NCBI RefSeq assembly: GCF_030409905.1
Contig: NZ_JAUFQT010000001.1
Span: forward strand, 3,061,001 to 3,125,000
DNA: 64,000 bases
Direction: 5' to 3'
Source of the DNA: Echinicola jeungdonensis
Lineage (GTDB): Bacteria > Bacteroidota > Bacteroidia > Cytophagales > Cyclobacteriaceae
Below the pieces are notes generated by a model, which saw nothing but the letters and a program-made list of their open reading frames with translations, was not told the origin of the DNA and searched no databases. The translations under genes and the position numbers were made by a program. Within the stretch, counting starts at the first letter, position 1. Every line of letters begins with the position of its first letter. Positions 46,524 to 56,581 of this stretch are shown here, in pieces.

Positions 46524-48161
46524 TCAATCACTTTTTATAATACCGCGATCTTTATATTTCTGGATATAGTATTGATCCAGTTCTTTAGAATCTTTGTATT
46601 TGACACGCAGTTCTTTGAGCTTTCCTTTAAGTTCTTTAACTACATCGACATAAGCGGGATCGTTATAGACATTGTTCATTTCCATGGGATCTTTTTTTCG
46701 GTCGTACAGTTCCCATTCATCAATATCATAATAAAAATGCGCTAACTTAAAATCTTCATTTACAATTCCATAATGGCGTTTGACCATGTGAAAACCCGGA
46801 TATTCATAATAATGGTAATACACTCCTTCACGAGTCCATTCTTCAGGGTGTCCCTCTAATAAAGGCATCAGGCTTTCCCCCTGCATATCTTCTGGAGCTT
46901 CCACACCTGCCGCTTCCAGAAATGTTTGAGCAAAGTCGAGGTTTTGAACCATTACACTGCTTTTGGTTCCTGCTTTAATTTTTTCAGGCCACTTTACCAG
47001 CAAAGGTGTTTTAAATGATTCATCATAAATAAAACGCTTATCAAACCAGCCGTGTTCACCCAGATAAAAGCCCTGGTCTGAGGTGTATACCACAATGGTG
47101 TTTTCGCTTAGTCCATTTTCATTGAGATAGTTCAGAAGACGGCCCACATTTTCATCCACTGCTGCAATACATCCCAGGTAATCCTGCATGTAACGCTGGT
47201 ATTTCCATCGCATGTAGTCTTCATCGGTCATCGAAGGATATCGCTTTTTAAAATCTTCATTAATTGGTCCATATACAGCGTCCCATTCTGCTTTTTGTTC
47301 ATCTGTAAATCTTGAATATTTACTTTTGAAGACATTATATCCCCATTCTGAGGGCTCCTCAATACCTAGTTCTTTTGCAATTTCAGGATAGATTTTATTG
47401 TCGGCAGAAACCGTCATGTGTTTTCTAATATTCATCTCTGCTTCTTTTGCTGCTGTTCCCCTGCCTTTGTAATCATCAAATAATGAAGCAGGTTCTGGAA
47501 AGTTCTTTTTGGTGAAATCCTTGTAATGCCGGGGAGCTGCAAACCATTCCCTGTGAGGTGCTTTATGCAGATAAAACAACATAAATGGCTTTTCCTCTTC
47601 TCTACGGTTTTCAAACCATTCAAGGGTTAAATCGGTAATGATATCCGTTACATAACCCATTATTGTAGTATCTCCTTTGTTGGTAATAAATTCCGGGTTA
47701 TAGTAATCTCCCTGATCTGGAAGGATTTTAAACTCATCAAAACCTTTAGGGTTATTCCCAAAATGAAGTTTCCCGAACATGGCGGTTTGGTAGCCGTTTT
47801 CTTTTAAGATTTGTGGAAAAGTCACATTGGTAGTATCAAATGGAAAAACATTGTCAATTTTTCCATGAATGTGGGTATGTTTTCCCGTTAGGATGGTGGC
47901 ACGTGAAGGCGCACAGATGGAGTTGGTTACCGATGCATTGGTGAAAAGCATTCCTTCATCCGCAATGCGGTCAATATTGGGAGTCCCAATCAATCTGTCA
48001 TTGTAAGCACTGATCGCTTGATAAGCATGGTCATCACTCATGATAAAGACAATATTGGGTCTTTTCTCCTGCTTAGCGTTGTCCTTACAGGAATACATAA
48101 AGGTTAATATGGTAACCAAGATCATCAATGTTGCTACATTTATATATTTAGTTGGCCTCAT
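46524..48161 (-). CDS. Sulfatase-superfamily lipoprotein (FGly type)
   Basis: The 545-residue protein has a signal peptide with lipobox ending MYSC (Cys25). The sulfatase fold has the metal-binding start NIVFIMSDDHAYQAI and the formylglycine site ICAPSRATILTGKHTH (Cys-x-Pro-Ser-Arg pattern). It continues with FGKLHFG, the metal segment VVYTSDQGFYLGEHGWFDKR, and a C-terminal WELYDRKKDPMEMNNVY domain. Such S1 enzymes remove sulfate from glycans after Cys is converted to formylglycine by a maturase (not in the window); some relatives cleave phosphate esters. It is the last gene of the operon. Its paralogue at 57404-58903 has CSPSR at the same site. Confidence 0.9.
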   Translation of the reverse strand: MRPTKYINVATLMILVTILTFMYSCKDNAKQEKRPNIVFIMSDDHAYQAISAYNDRLIGTPNIDRIADEGMLFTNASVTNSICAPSRATILTGKHTHIHGKIDNVFPFDTTNVTFPQILKENGYQTAMFGKLHFGNNPKGFDEFKILPDQGDYYNPEFITNKGDTTIMGYVTDIITDLTLEWFENRREEEKPFMLFYLHKAPHREWFAAPRHYKDFTKKNFPEPASLFDDYKGRGTAAKEAEMNIRKHMTVSADNKIYPEIAKELGIEEPSEWGYNVFKSKYSRFTDEQKAEWDAVYGPINEDFKKRYPSMTDEDYMRWKYQRYMQDYLGCIAAVDENVGRLLNYLNENGLSENTIVVYTSDQGFYLGEHGWFDKRFIYDESFKTPLLVKWPEKIKAGTKSSVMVQNLDFAQTFLEAAGVEAPEDMQGESLMPLLEGHPEEWTREGVYYHYYEYPGFHMVKRHYGIVNEDFKLAHFYYDIDEWELYDRKKDPMEMNNVYNDPAYVDVVKELKGKLKELRVKYKDSKELDQYYIQKYKDRGIIKSD

Positions 48162-48176
48162 ATGTTTTTCGACATA

Positions 48177-49769
48177 TTATTGCGGTGTGATTTTTTTTCC
48201 GTAGCGTTTAAAACCTAATCGATTGAGTCCACTGAGGATATCTTGGTTTTTCATAAAGTTTTCCCAAAGCAAACCCGACCGATAGTTCTCTATCATGATA
48301 ATAATAGGACCCTGGTCGATTCCGATATAGGTTTTACGAACCTGTTCTTCAGGAACATCCGATACACTTAGGTTTATACCGTCATAAAAACCATAAGGTC
48401 CCCAAAGTTCTTTGCCGTAATTTCGGTAAAGGTTTTTCAACACTTTTATTGATTCATCGGGTGTATAAGGCATGGAAGAAAGGGCGGCCGTTGGAGTGAT
48501 GGTCCCTTGATCACGGATATAGCCAGGCGCATGTGCTGAATATCCTTCAGGCACCCGATCACCTGCGGTAATTCCCCAGAAATCTTCCCCGTACCCAGGG
48601 TAACCATAAGGATTATCGATACAATAGGCCCGGTTGATGAGGGTATGTCTTCTGTTTTGGACCCAGTAGTTGGCGTATTTGTCGGATAGACCGCGAGGGT
48701 CGAGCCCCAAGTAGGAGTAATGGGCAAAAAACAAGGGGCCGCCATACCAACGCTTGTTACCCAAGGGGAGCACCATTCCAAAGTATTCCGTGTAGTTGGC
48801 AAAGTTGGGATTGTCCCAGCCTGCCCAACTTTCATGATAAGCCTCCTCCGGAATCGGATTTGTTGGCGAACAAACGCCCAGTATGTAAGCAATAAGACAT
48901 TCGTTATATCCTCTAATCCCATGATTTTTAGCAAAACCGTGGTTGGGTGACCAATGCCAAATCAGCTGATTGCCACCGTTGGTATACCATGCCCAATCCA
49001 TTTCATGCCAGAGTTTTGTGATGCGGTCACGTAATTGGGTTTCCTTCTTGTTGTCTTCATTGAAATATTGTTTTGCAGTAAGCAATCCTTGCATCATAAA
49101 GGCACTTTCTACGATATCGCCTCCATTGTCCATTTTGCCAAACTCACGGACAGTGCCTGTTTCGGCATTGTACCAATGGGCCCACATGCCATGAAAACGA
49201 TCGGTATTCTGTAAAAAATCGGTGGCATGCAATAAGCGGTCAACTGCCTGTTGCCGGCTTATCCAGCCCCGTTCAACCCCCACAATAAGGGTCATCACCC
49301 CAAACCCACTTCCTCCAATGGTGACAATATTTCCTTGTTTGCTATGCGTCCGCTCATGTGATAAACCGGTATTAGGCTCTCCAAACTCCCAGAAGTAGCG
49401 GAACGTGTATTGCTGTACCATGTCCAGCAACTCTTCCTCGGTAAAATCATGCACAGAGGTTGTTTTTGGCCTCAAAGCTTTGTTTTCTTTGTCATCAACA
49501 ACGGGGACCAATTTATAGGAAAGTTCGATGTTTCTTCCTAAATCAGTCACAAAGTCAAGGTAATAATCTTCATTTGTTTCGCCCCGAAATAAGAATCTTT
49601 CCTCTGTTCCTGTTTTGGCATAAATGCGGTAAAAGTCTACATTCTCATCTTTGTCCCAAGTCAGTTCCACATGACTGTCATAGCCTTTAACTTTGAAGTT
49701 ATTATTGGCATAGGTCTGCGAACCTATCAGTACCGCAAAAAACACTAGGATTAACCTCATCTTTCTCAT
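48177..49769 (-). CDS. GH144/glycoamylase-family endo-glucanase, copy 1
   Basis: The 530-residue protein starts with a signal peptide (LILVFFAVLIGSQTYA). An FN3-like domain (about 25-105, YDSHVELTWDKDENVDFYRI) precedes the PF10091 glycoamylase domain (from about 110), an (alpha/alpha)6 barrel. Shared landmarks are MVQQYTFRYFWEFGEPNTGL, IGGSGFGVMTLIVGVERGW, DNGGDIVESAFMMQGLL, WSPNHGF, YNECLIAYILG and IGIDQGPIIIMIENY. Characterised GH144 members are endo-beta-1,2-glucanases. No lipobox is seen, so it is probably periplasmic or secreted. It lies 15 bp before the sulfatase in the operon. Confidence 0.85.
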   Translation of the reverse strand: MRKMRLILVFFAVLIGSQTYANNNFKVKGYDSHVELTWDKDENVDFYRIYAKTGTEERFLFRGETNEDYYLDFVTDLGRNIELSYKLVPVVDDKENKALRPKTTSVHDFTEEELLDMVQQYTFRYFWEFGEPNTGLSHERTHSKQGNIVTIGGSGFGVMTLIVGVERGWISRQQAVDRLLHATDFLQNTDRFHGMWAHWYNAETGTVREFGKMDNGGDIVESAFMMQGLLTAKQYFNEDNKKETQLRDRITKLWHEMDWAWYTNGGNQLIWHWSPNHGFAKNHGIRGYNECLIAYILGVCSPTNPIPEEAYHESWAGWDNPNFANYTEYFGMVLPLGNKRWYGGPLFFAHYSYLGLDPRGLSDKYANYWVQNRRHTLINRAYCIDNPYGYPGYGEDFWGITAGDRVPEGYSAHAPGYIRDQGTITPTAALSSMPYTPDESIKVLKNLYRNYGKELWGPYGFYDGINLSVSDVPEEQVRKTYIGIDQGPIIIMIENYRSGLLWENFMKNQDILSGLNRLGFKRYGKKITPQ

Positions 49770-49808
49770 ACTTTTTGCTTCTTTTCTTAATCTAGTTTTA
49801 TTTTATAA

Positions 49809-51614
49809 CTACTCAACTTCTATGACTTCTGTTTTCTCCGAAATGCCATTCTCGTTAAATGATTCTATAGAAAAGTAATATTTCGTGTCCCTGTCCAGAC
49901 ATCGCATGAAGTGTTCTGTTGTATCGTACAGTAACCAGGACTGGTACAATTTATCAGGGGCAATACCCCATCGAATGTTATAGCCTTGGGCCCCTTTTAC
50001 AGGTTTCCAGGACAAAAATGCATCCCGTCGATCTTCTTTCCGGTCAACAATTAAGCCCTTTACTTTAGCAGGTTTTTTCCCAAAACCTTTTCCAAATACC
50101 CTGATTTCAGAGAGTGCAAAATTGTTTCCCGGAACTTTTACATTATTGTAGCGAACATATTTCCCTTCAACAGGCTGGGTGAGTACAATGTATGCATTAG
50201 GGGCATCCTCATAGCTTTCACTTCGGTCCACTACAGTTTTCCAGCTTTTCCCATCCTCTGAAACTTCGATGGTAAATCGGTGTCGCAAACCTTCAGTACG
50301 TGTATAAATGCCCGATTCATGGTCGTGAAAATTTAGCTGTAAAGCATATATTTGACCTGGCTTAAGCATTTCAATCTCCACCCATTGCTGATCATTATTG
50401 GCCTCCGCTACCCAAAATGATTTGGGACTTTCATCGGTCAACACTTTTGATAAAATCTCTCCATCATCACTTTTTTCCAGTGGCATTTCTGTTATTTCAA
50501 ATTCATCATCTGTTGAGGTGCTTTTTTTGATTTGCATTTTCGATGAGGAGACTGTTGTTTTCCCCTTATAGGAAAGTAACATCCAGCCACAGTGTTCACC
50601 AGCTTTGGTTGGGTGGTTTGGTGCATAGCGGGGATAATCGCCATAATGGGTGTTTGAATACATCAATCCTTCATCATCAAAATAGGTAGGGAACATACAA
50701 AGCCGGCGTTCCCAATGAGAATTTGAAGCCAAAGCCATGGTGGCAAAATGCCAGTATTGACCATTGGTTTGTTTTACAGTAATCCCATGTCCTGCACCAT
50801 TGGTGAATCCCCCTGGTTTAAAGCTCATGGGATTATTTTTCATATAGGTAAAAGGCCCAAGTGGAGAATCGCTCACATAAACCCCATCACCGTATACATT
50901 GAATTGCGTTCCAGGTGCTGCATATTGCAAATAGTATTTGCCATTGTGCTTGGTCATGGAAGCACCTTCCATATAGCCTTCTTTTAGGGTAGGGTGAAAG
51001 TTATTTTCCCCAAACCTTTCCCAACCATGCTCTTCTTCGACAAGGTTGATTAAATCTTTCTTTACACCGGTTTCAAGAAAGCGGTCATCTTTGTTCAACA
51101 TTTTTACGCGAATGGGGTGCACATTGGATGAGCCCCAGTACAAATAAGTTTTTCCGTCATCATCGATAAATAATTCAGAATCTTGGATATTATTGGAAAT
51201 TGAAGGGGTTGGTGTCCATTTACCGCTTTTCGGGTCATCGGTATAAAGGATGCTTCCATACCCTGCTGGATCGCCTGCAAAGTAAACTACCGAATCTTTG
51301 TAATTAAAAGCGGTTGGGGCGTTGCATCCCTCGAAATACCACTGTTCGGGTTTTATAAAATCCCAGTTGACCAAGTCGGTGGAATACCAATAACCGAAGG
51401 AGCGGGTAACGAACATGTAATATTCGCCGCGAAATTCAATCACTGCGGGATCAGCACCTGAGCGATAAGAAATGTTTCTTGCCGAATTATAGACCATGTA
51501 GGTATAGTCTATATCCAGCGGGTTGCAGTAGGTTTGAGGCACGATCTCCTGAGCACGGATAGGGGTGCTTAGGAGCAGAATTAGGGATGCAAATATTAAA
51601 TTTAGCTTTTTCAT
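49809..51614 (-). CDS. GH43-like glycoside hydrolase with discoidin-type and FN3 domains
   Basis: The start at 51614 gives a good signal peptide (MKKLNLIFASLILLLSTPIRAQ); an in-frame ATG at 51695 adds a charged extension. The 601-residue protein has an N-terminal five-bladed-propeller GH43-like domain. The expected acids are Asp in SGADPAVIEFRGEYYMFVT, Asp in IQDSELFIDDDGKTYLYWG and Glu in KEGYMEGASMTKHNGKYYL. A discoidin-like (F5/8C) sugar-binding domain follows at about 390-505, and an FN3 domain to the end. GH43 enzymes cleave arabinosides, xylosides or galactosides; the target here is unknown. It could trim side chains of the operon's main substrate. Confidence 0.83.
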   Translation of the reverse strand: MKKLNLIFASLILLLSTPIRAQEIVPQTYCNPLDIDYTYMVYNSARNISYRSGADPAVIEFRGEYYMFVTRSFGYWYSTDLVNWDFIKPEQWYFEGCNAPTAFNYKDSVVYFAGDPAGYGSILYTDDPKSGKWTPTPSISNNIQDSELFIDDDGKTYLYWGSSNVHPIRVKMLNKDDRFLETGVKKDLINLVEEEHGWERFGENNFHPTLKEGYMEGASMTKHNGKYYLQYAAPGTQFNVYGDGVYVSDSPLGPFTYMKNNPMSFKPGGFTNGAGHGITVKQTNGQYWHFATMALASNSHWERRLCMFPTYFDDEGLMYSNTHYGDYPRYAPNHPTKAGEHCGWMLLSYKGKTTVSSSKMQIKKSTSTDDEFEITEMPLEKSDDGEILSKVLTDESPKSFWVAEANNDQQWVEIEMLKPGQIYALQLNFHDHESGIYTRTEGLRHRFTIEVSEDGKSWKTVVDRSESYEDAPNAYIVLTQPVEGKYVRYNNVKVPGNNFALSEIRVFGKGFGKKPAKVKGLIVDRKEDRRDAFLSWKPVKGAQGYNIRWGIAPDKLYQSWLLYDTTEHFMRCLDRDTKYYFSIESFNENGISEKTEVIEVE

Positions 51615-51753
51615 AAGTTTGGTGTTTTTAATTCCCCGAGAAAAACCGGAGTGAATCTCACTCACTTTTTGCGGTAGTGGCTCCTTAATTTTCAAGGTTG
51701 GAAAACAAAGTGTTTTGTCAGGTTCCCAAATGGAAACTTTTTATTCCATTTAG

Positions 51754-53994
51754 TTACTTTTTCCAATGAACCTGCGCTGATTTTACGTCCGATGAATTGG
51801 TTCCGATGTAAATATTGAAAGCCCCTGGTTCCCAGTCATACTCTAAATCGCTGTTGTAGAATTTGAGTTCTTCCGGAGTAATAGCGAAATCAACCTTCTT
51901 AGACTCTCCCGGTGCCAGTTTAACCTTTTTATATGCTTTGAGTTCCTTTACTGATCTTGAAACAGATGCGGAAGGGTCGTTTATGTATAACTGAACCACT
52001 TCCTCTCCGGTATAATCTCCGGTATTTGAAACAGTTACTGAGGCTACCAACTGATCATCTCCGATAAGTTCATCCTTACTTAATATAATATCACTGTAAT
52101 CAAAGGTGGTATAACTCAGGCCATACCCAAAGGGGAATAGGGGAGAATTAGAAACATCGAGGTACCTTGAGGTGAAAATTGAATGGTCATTTTCTGGCCT
52201 ACCTGTTCTTTTGTGGTTATAATAAATTGGAATCTGGCCAACTTCCCTGGGGAAAGTCATGGTAAGTTTGCCTGCTGGGTTGTAATTCCCGAACAATACA
52301 TCGGCAATACCATTTCCTGCCTGAACTCCTGCATGCCAGGTTTCCAGAATGGCATCAACATTTTCATTTTCCCAGCTTAGGGTTAAGGGTCTGCCGTTAC
52401 TTAAGATAAGCACAACCGGTTTACCAGTTTCTAAAAGTAATTTGAGAAGCTTTTTTTGACATTGAGGCAGGCTGATGTTTGCACGACTGGAAGCTTCACC
52501 TGACCAGCTTCTTGGTTCTCCCAATACAGCAACTATTACATCCGATTTTTGGGCAGTTTCCAAAGCTTCGGTTAATAATTTTTCTGATTTTTTGGGATCA
52601 ATTGTAAGCTGGTCCTCTTTCGGCCTTTTCCTGTTCAACAAAAAGTGATCTTCGGTAAAATAAGAACCCCGTGCATGCAATACATTAGAGCTCTCCCCAG
52701 CCACATTTCTAATACCATCAACAATCGAAATGATATCAGTGGTATCAGAAGTAGCCGCCCAGGTTCCCAGCATGTCTTCTTTTGAATTGGCAAGGGGACC
52801 TATCACCGCAATTGTTCCTTCTTTTTTTAATGGAAGCAGCTCATTGTGGTTTTTGAGTAATACACATGAGCGAGCTGCTAAATCCCTTGCAAACGCCTGG
52901 TGTTCATCACACAACCAGTATTTTTTTGCGCGGTCTTTATCGTGGTACTGAAAAGGCTTTTTGAACAAGCCCAATTTATATTTTGCCTCCAAAACCCGGC
53001 GACAAGCCTGGTCTAATTCCTCTTGTGATACTTTACCTTCTTTAAGTGATTTACCCAGAGTCCCGATATAACCCTGTCCCATCATATCCATATCCACACC
53101 GGCTTTCAACGCTTTTACAGAAACAGTTGACAGGTCACCTAATCCATGATGAATCATTTCGTTAATTGCTGTATAATCCGTTACTACAAACCCATCGAAG
53201 CCCCATTTGTCTCTCAAAAGATCGGTCATCAACCATTTGTTTCCTGTAGCAGGGACCATATCTATTACATTAAAAGAGGTCATGGCAGATCCTGCCCCTT
53301 CATCAAAAGCGGCTTTATAGGGCGGAAGATAATCCTGGAACATGGCTATTCTACTCATGTCAACCGTATTGTAGTCTCGTCCGGCTTCGGCTGCACCGTA
53401 CAGGGCAAAATGCTTTACACAGGCCATTATTGTGTTTTCTTTTGACAAGTCATCGCCTTGATAACCTCTTACATAAGCCTTTGCGATCAAACTTCCCAAG
53501 TAAGGGTCTTCTCCGGCTCCTTCAGCCACACGGCCCCATCTCGGATCGCGGGAGATATCCACCATTGGGGAGTAAGTCCAGTTAATGCCACCTGCGCTGG
53601 CTTCAACCGCTGAAATACGGGCCATTTTTTCAATCCTTTCAACATCCCACATACAGGACATTGCCAAAGGTATTGGAAAGGTTGTTTTATACCCGTGTAT
53701 TACATCAACACCTGTTATTAAAGGAATACCAAGCCTTGAGCCGTTTACTGCAGCCTTCTGGCCTTCATATCCTCCTGAAGCTCCGATTAATCCTTGTTTT
53801 ATAAAGTCAATGGGGCCTTCGTCTTCTGAAATTACTTTTAATTCGCCTATCCCGTATGACAAATTAAGTTGTCCCAGCTTTTCTTCTAGGGTCATTTTAC
53901 TCATGAGCTCATTAATAAACTCATCCATTTCCTTTTCTTGTGCTTGCACTATGCCTGTAATCAAAAGGAAAAAGAGAAATAATTTCGTTTTCAT
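51754..53994 (-). CDS. GH3 beta-glucosidase, copy 1
   Basis: The 746-residue protein has a type I signal peptide (LFLFFLLITGIVQAQ). The GH3 N-terminal barrel has SPMVDISRDPRWGRVAEGAG, CVKHFALYGAAEAGRDYN, and the nucleophile Asp in FDGFVVTDYTAINEM. The C-terminal alpha/beta sandwich has VIVAVLGEPRSWSGEASSRA, which holds the acid/base region, and an FN3-like tail ends the protein. It is periplasmic and should release glucose from the non-reducing end of beta-glucan oligosaccharides. It resembles BglX-type enzymes. Eight bases separate it from the upstream phosphoesterase gene. A close paralogue is at 58975-61320. Confidence 0.92.
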   Translation of the reverse strand: MKTKLFLFFLLITGIVQAQEKEMDEFINELMSKMTLEEKLGQLNLSYGIGELKVISEDEGPIDFIKQGLIGASGGYEGQKAAVNGSRLGIPLITGVDVIHGYKTTFPIPLAMSCMWDVERIEKMARISAVEASAGGINWTYSPMVDISRDPRWGRVAEGAGEDPYLGSLIAKAYVRGYQGDDLSKENTIMACVKHFALYGAAEAGRDYNTVDMSRIAMFQDYLPPYKAAFDEGAGSAMTSFNVIDMVPATGNKWLMTDLLRDKWGFDGFVVTDYTAINEMIHHGLGDLSTVSVKALKAGVDMDMMGQGYIGTLGKSLKEGKVSQEELDQACRRVLEAKYKLGLFKKPFQYHDKDRAKKYWLCDEHQAFARDLAARSCVLLKNHNELLPLKKEGTIAVIGPLANSKEDMLGTWAATSDTTDIISIVDGIRNVAGESSNVLHARGSYFTEDHFLLNRKRPKEDQLTIDPKKSEKLLTEALETAQKSDVIVAVLGEPRSWSGEASSRANISLPQCQKKLLKLLLETGKPVVLILSNGRPLTLSWENENVDAILETWHAGVQAGNGIADVLFGNYNPAGKLTMTFPREVGQIPIYYNHKRTGRPENDHSIFTSRYLDVSNSPLFPFGYGLSYTTFDYSDIILSKDELIGDDQLVASVTVSNTGDYTGEEVVQLYINDPSASVSRSVKELKAYKKVKLAPGESKKVDFAITPEELKFYNSDLEYDWEPGAFNIYIGTNSSDVKSAQVHWKK

Positions 53995-54002
53995 ATTTAA
54001 TT

Positions 54003-54983
54003 CTAATGCTTCATTTTAAGTTGAAGGGTGAAATGGTTTTCACTGTCATCAAGCCATTGATCCAACCATGGGGAATAAGTTTTTATTTCCAATTGATCTC
54101 TGTCTAAATCAATATTGACAATTCTCAGGTATCCATTGCAGCCATTTCCATAACCCTGTACTCCCCTTTGGTAATTGGCTAAAAACTGATACACTTTATT
54201 TCCATGCTCACCTTTGCTCACCAGCTTTCCAAGCCCCTCATGAAGGACATGTCCCGAGAAAGTGAATAGAAAATTAGGATGTTTGGAAACAAGTTTTTTC
54301 CAGATTTGTTGGCCGTCGTTAGGGGCATTTTCTGGATTGTTTTTTCCTATTCCATACCCATGGGGACGCCAATCGTCCCCTTCACTCTGACGCTTGTTTC
54401 CGACATACATATAACTATGGGTTAAAAGGATAATCTTATGGTCAGGATGTGCTCTGGCAACTTCATTGGCCCAAGCAAGCATTTCATCCGTGGGCCCAAA
54501 CTCCAGAGAAAGAATCAACCATTTGCCCCCTTTTTTCTCAAAAGTATAGTATGCATTGTCAATTTTATCTTTTTCAAATTCCCCCTGTATGGGGGTATAT
54601 TTTTTTAGGGTGTCCAGGGGGAAGTATTTATTGGCTAATTGACTGTCCCGGTTATCTGCATATTTCCCTGGCCCGCTTCCAAAATCGTGATTTCCAAGCG
54701 ACAGTGCATAGGGGATTTTTCCATTGATATGGTCAAAATATTTACCTGCTAAAGCCCATTCTGCGGGTGTGTTACTTTGGGTAATGTCCCCTACATGAAG
54801 TACCATGTCCACCTTGTCTTTGTTTTTGGCCAACCACTTAAATTGGGATTCCATGATTTCTGGGCAGGATTCGAGATAGGATTGGGTGTCAGGTAATATT
54901 ACCAACTTTAGGCTTTGCCCAATTGAATATTCCTTAAACCCAATTATGAGAATTAAGGTGAGGATTAGAATTGATTTTTTCAT
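54003..54983 (-). CDS. Secreted calcineurin-like metallophosphoesterase
   Basis: The 326-residue protein has a signal peptide (ILILTLILIIGFKEYSIG) and the metallophosphoesterase motifs in order: LVILPDTQSY (DxQ instead of the usual DxH), LHVGDITQ, LSLGNHDFG, ILLTHSYMY and FSGHVLHEG. It should bind two metal ions and cleave phosphomonoesters or phosphodiesters in the periplasm. Its start overlaps the stop of the GH144 gene upstream (ATGA), so it is tightly tied to this carbohydrate operon. This suggests a phosphate-bearing substituent on the substrate. The precise substrate is unknown. Confidence 0.87.
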   Translation of the reverse strand: MKKSILILTLILIIGFKEYSIGQSLKLVILPDTQSYLESCPEIMESQFKWLAKNKDKVDMVLHVGDITQSNTPAEWALAGKYFDHINGKIPYALSLGNHDFGSGPGKYADNRDSQLANKYFPLDTLKKYTPIQGEFEKDKIDNAYYTFEKKGGKWLILSLEFGPTDEMLAWANEVARAHPDHKIILLTHSYMYVGNKRQSEGDDWRPHGYGIGKNNPENAPNDGQQIWKKLVSKHPNFLFTFSGHVLHEGLGKLVSKGEHGNKVYQFLANYQRGVQGYGNGCNGYLRIVNIDLDRDQLEIKTYSPWLDQWLDDSENHFTLQLKMKH

Positions 54984-56569
54984 TTAGCCTCCCTGTTAAA
55001 ACCCAACTTTTCTAATCCATTTTGGATTTCGGGAGCTTGCATAAAGAGTTTCCAACCCAAGCCTGATCGATGATTTTCTATCATGGCTACAATAGGCCCC
55101 TGGTCAATGGCCAGGTATCTTTTAGGGTAATAATTTTCCTCAGGGCTAAGGGCATCATAAAAACCATATCTGCCAAAAACCCTATCCCCGTAATTATAAT
55201 AGAGGTTTTTAAGGACTTTCATGGATTCTTCAGGGGTATATGGAAAAGAGGAAAGTGCTGCAGTGGGGGAGATTACCCCAAAATCCTTTCCAGGACGATG
55301 GCCAGCATAACCATTGACAGAATAACTTGCTGTCAATCCCCATAAATCCTCCCCATAACCTTTGTATCCTTGGCTGTTTTCAACACACCAGGCACGGTTG
55401 ATTAAAGTGTGGTTAGTATTTTCCTTCCAGTAATTGGCGTATTGATCCTCCAAGCCCTTTGGGTTAAGTCCGATATAGGAATAGTGGGCCCAGAACAACG
55501 GTCCGCCCATTTTTTCTGCACCATTATGTTTAAGGGTGAGTTGATAATCATAAGGATTTACCAGGGTGTTGATATCTCCATTTCTGGCCCAACCCTCATG
55601 GTAAACTTTGGCAGGAACTCCATGGGTAGGTGAGGAGGCTGCCAGGATATAAGTAATCAGGCATTCGTTATATCCTTTTAATGGAAAGTCCATTTCCCAT
55701 CCATGATTGGGTGACCAGTGCCAGTATAAAACATCTTCACCTCCTTTGGTGTACCAGTCCCATTCCATGGCCTTCCACAGTTCATCGATTTTTTGGGCTA
55801 TGGCTTTTTCTTGATCATTACCATTTTTAAAATATTCCCGAACCGCCAACAGGCCCTGCATCAGGAAGGCGGATTCTACTAAGTCACCCCCATTGTCTTT
55901 TGGGCTGAATGGTTTAACCTTTCCTGTTTCCCCATGAAGCCAATGGGGCCAGACTCCATGAAAACGGTCGGCATTTTCGAGAAAGTTGACCATTTTTTCA
56001 AAACGATCAACTCCTTCCTGTCTTGTGATCCACCTTCTTTCTATTCCGGCCAAAATCCCAAATATGCCAAATCCGGTACCTCCTGTTGTGACTACATTCC
56101 TGTCATTCTGAGGGTATTCTCCATCAATATGAATCCTTTCCCGTGCCATTCCTGAATTGGGCTCGGCCCCTTCCCAAAAATACCTGAAGGTGTAATATTG
56201 TACCATATTCAATAATTCCTCCTCAGAAAAATCATTTGTGGTAACCATGGTGCTTCCCAACTCAGTTTCCTCCTTGTTTTCATTTAAGGCCACGATTTTG
56301 TAATTAAGGTTAAGGTTTTGACCCAAATCATTAACAAAGTCCATATACATGGTATCCTGAACTGTTGCCCTTGGGGAGAAATTTTTTCCATCTGAACTAA
56401 CAAGTATCAGATAGGAGCTTGCTTGGGATGCAGCCGGCCAATGCAATTCCACATGGCGGTCATATCCTTTTGCAATGATATTACCGTCAGATTCCTTTTT
56501 TGCCGGACCACAGCCCAAAACGAAGGGAAGCAACAATAGGGTAATCGGTAAGTATAGGTTGTATTTCAT
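54980..56569 (-). CDS. GH144/glycoamylase-family endo-glucanase, copy 2 (lipoprotein)
   Basis: The 529-residue protein has a lipoprotein signal (LLLLPFVLGC, Cys20) followed by GPAKKES, so it is likely held in the periplasm. It shares the FN3-like N-terminal domain with copy 1 (YDRHVELHWPAASQASSYLI). The glycoamylase domain keeps VQYYTFRYFWEGAEPNSGMA, GGTGFGIFGILAGIERRW, DNGGDLVESAFLMQGLL, WSPNHGWEM and LAIDQGPIVAMIENH. The predicted role is endo-cleavage of beta-1,2-glucan. Its stop overlaps the start of the phosphoesterase gene by 4 bp. Confidence 0.85.
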   Translation of the reverse strand: MKYNLYLPITLLLLPFVLGCGPAKKESDGNIIAKGYDRHVELHWPAASQASSYLILVSSDGKNFSPRATVQDTMYMDFVNDLGQNLNLNYKIVALNENKEETELGSTMVTTNDFSEEELLNMVQYYTFRYFWEGAEPNSGMARERIHIDGEYPQNDRNVVTTGGTGFGIFGILAGIERRWITRQEGVDRFEKMVNFLENADRFHGVWPHWLHGETGKVKPFSPKDNGGDLVESAFLMQGLLAVREYFKNGNDQEKAIAQKIDELWKAMEWDWYTKGGEDVLYWHWSPNHGWEMDFPLKGYNECLITYILAASSPTHGVPAKVYHEGWARNGDINTLVNPYDYQLTLKHNGAEKMGGPLFWAHYSYIGLNPKGLEDQYANYWKENTNHTLINRAWCVENSQGYKGYGEDLWGLTASYSVNGYAGHRPGKDFGVISPTAALSSFPYTPEESMKVLKNLYYNYGDRVFGRYGFYDALSPEENYYPKRYLAIDQGPIVAMIENHRSGLGWKLFMQAPEIQNGLEKLGFNREAK

Positions 56570-56581
56570 AGGATTGAGGGT

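Noticed and set aside
48446..48934. 162-codon minus-strand ORF inside GH144 copy 1
   Set aside because: Out-of-frame shadow of the glycoamylase gene with Thr/Pro/Trp-biased translation.
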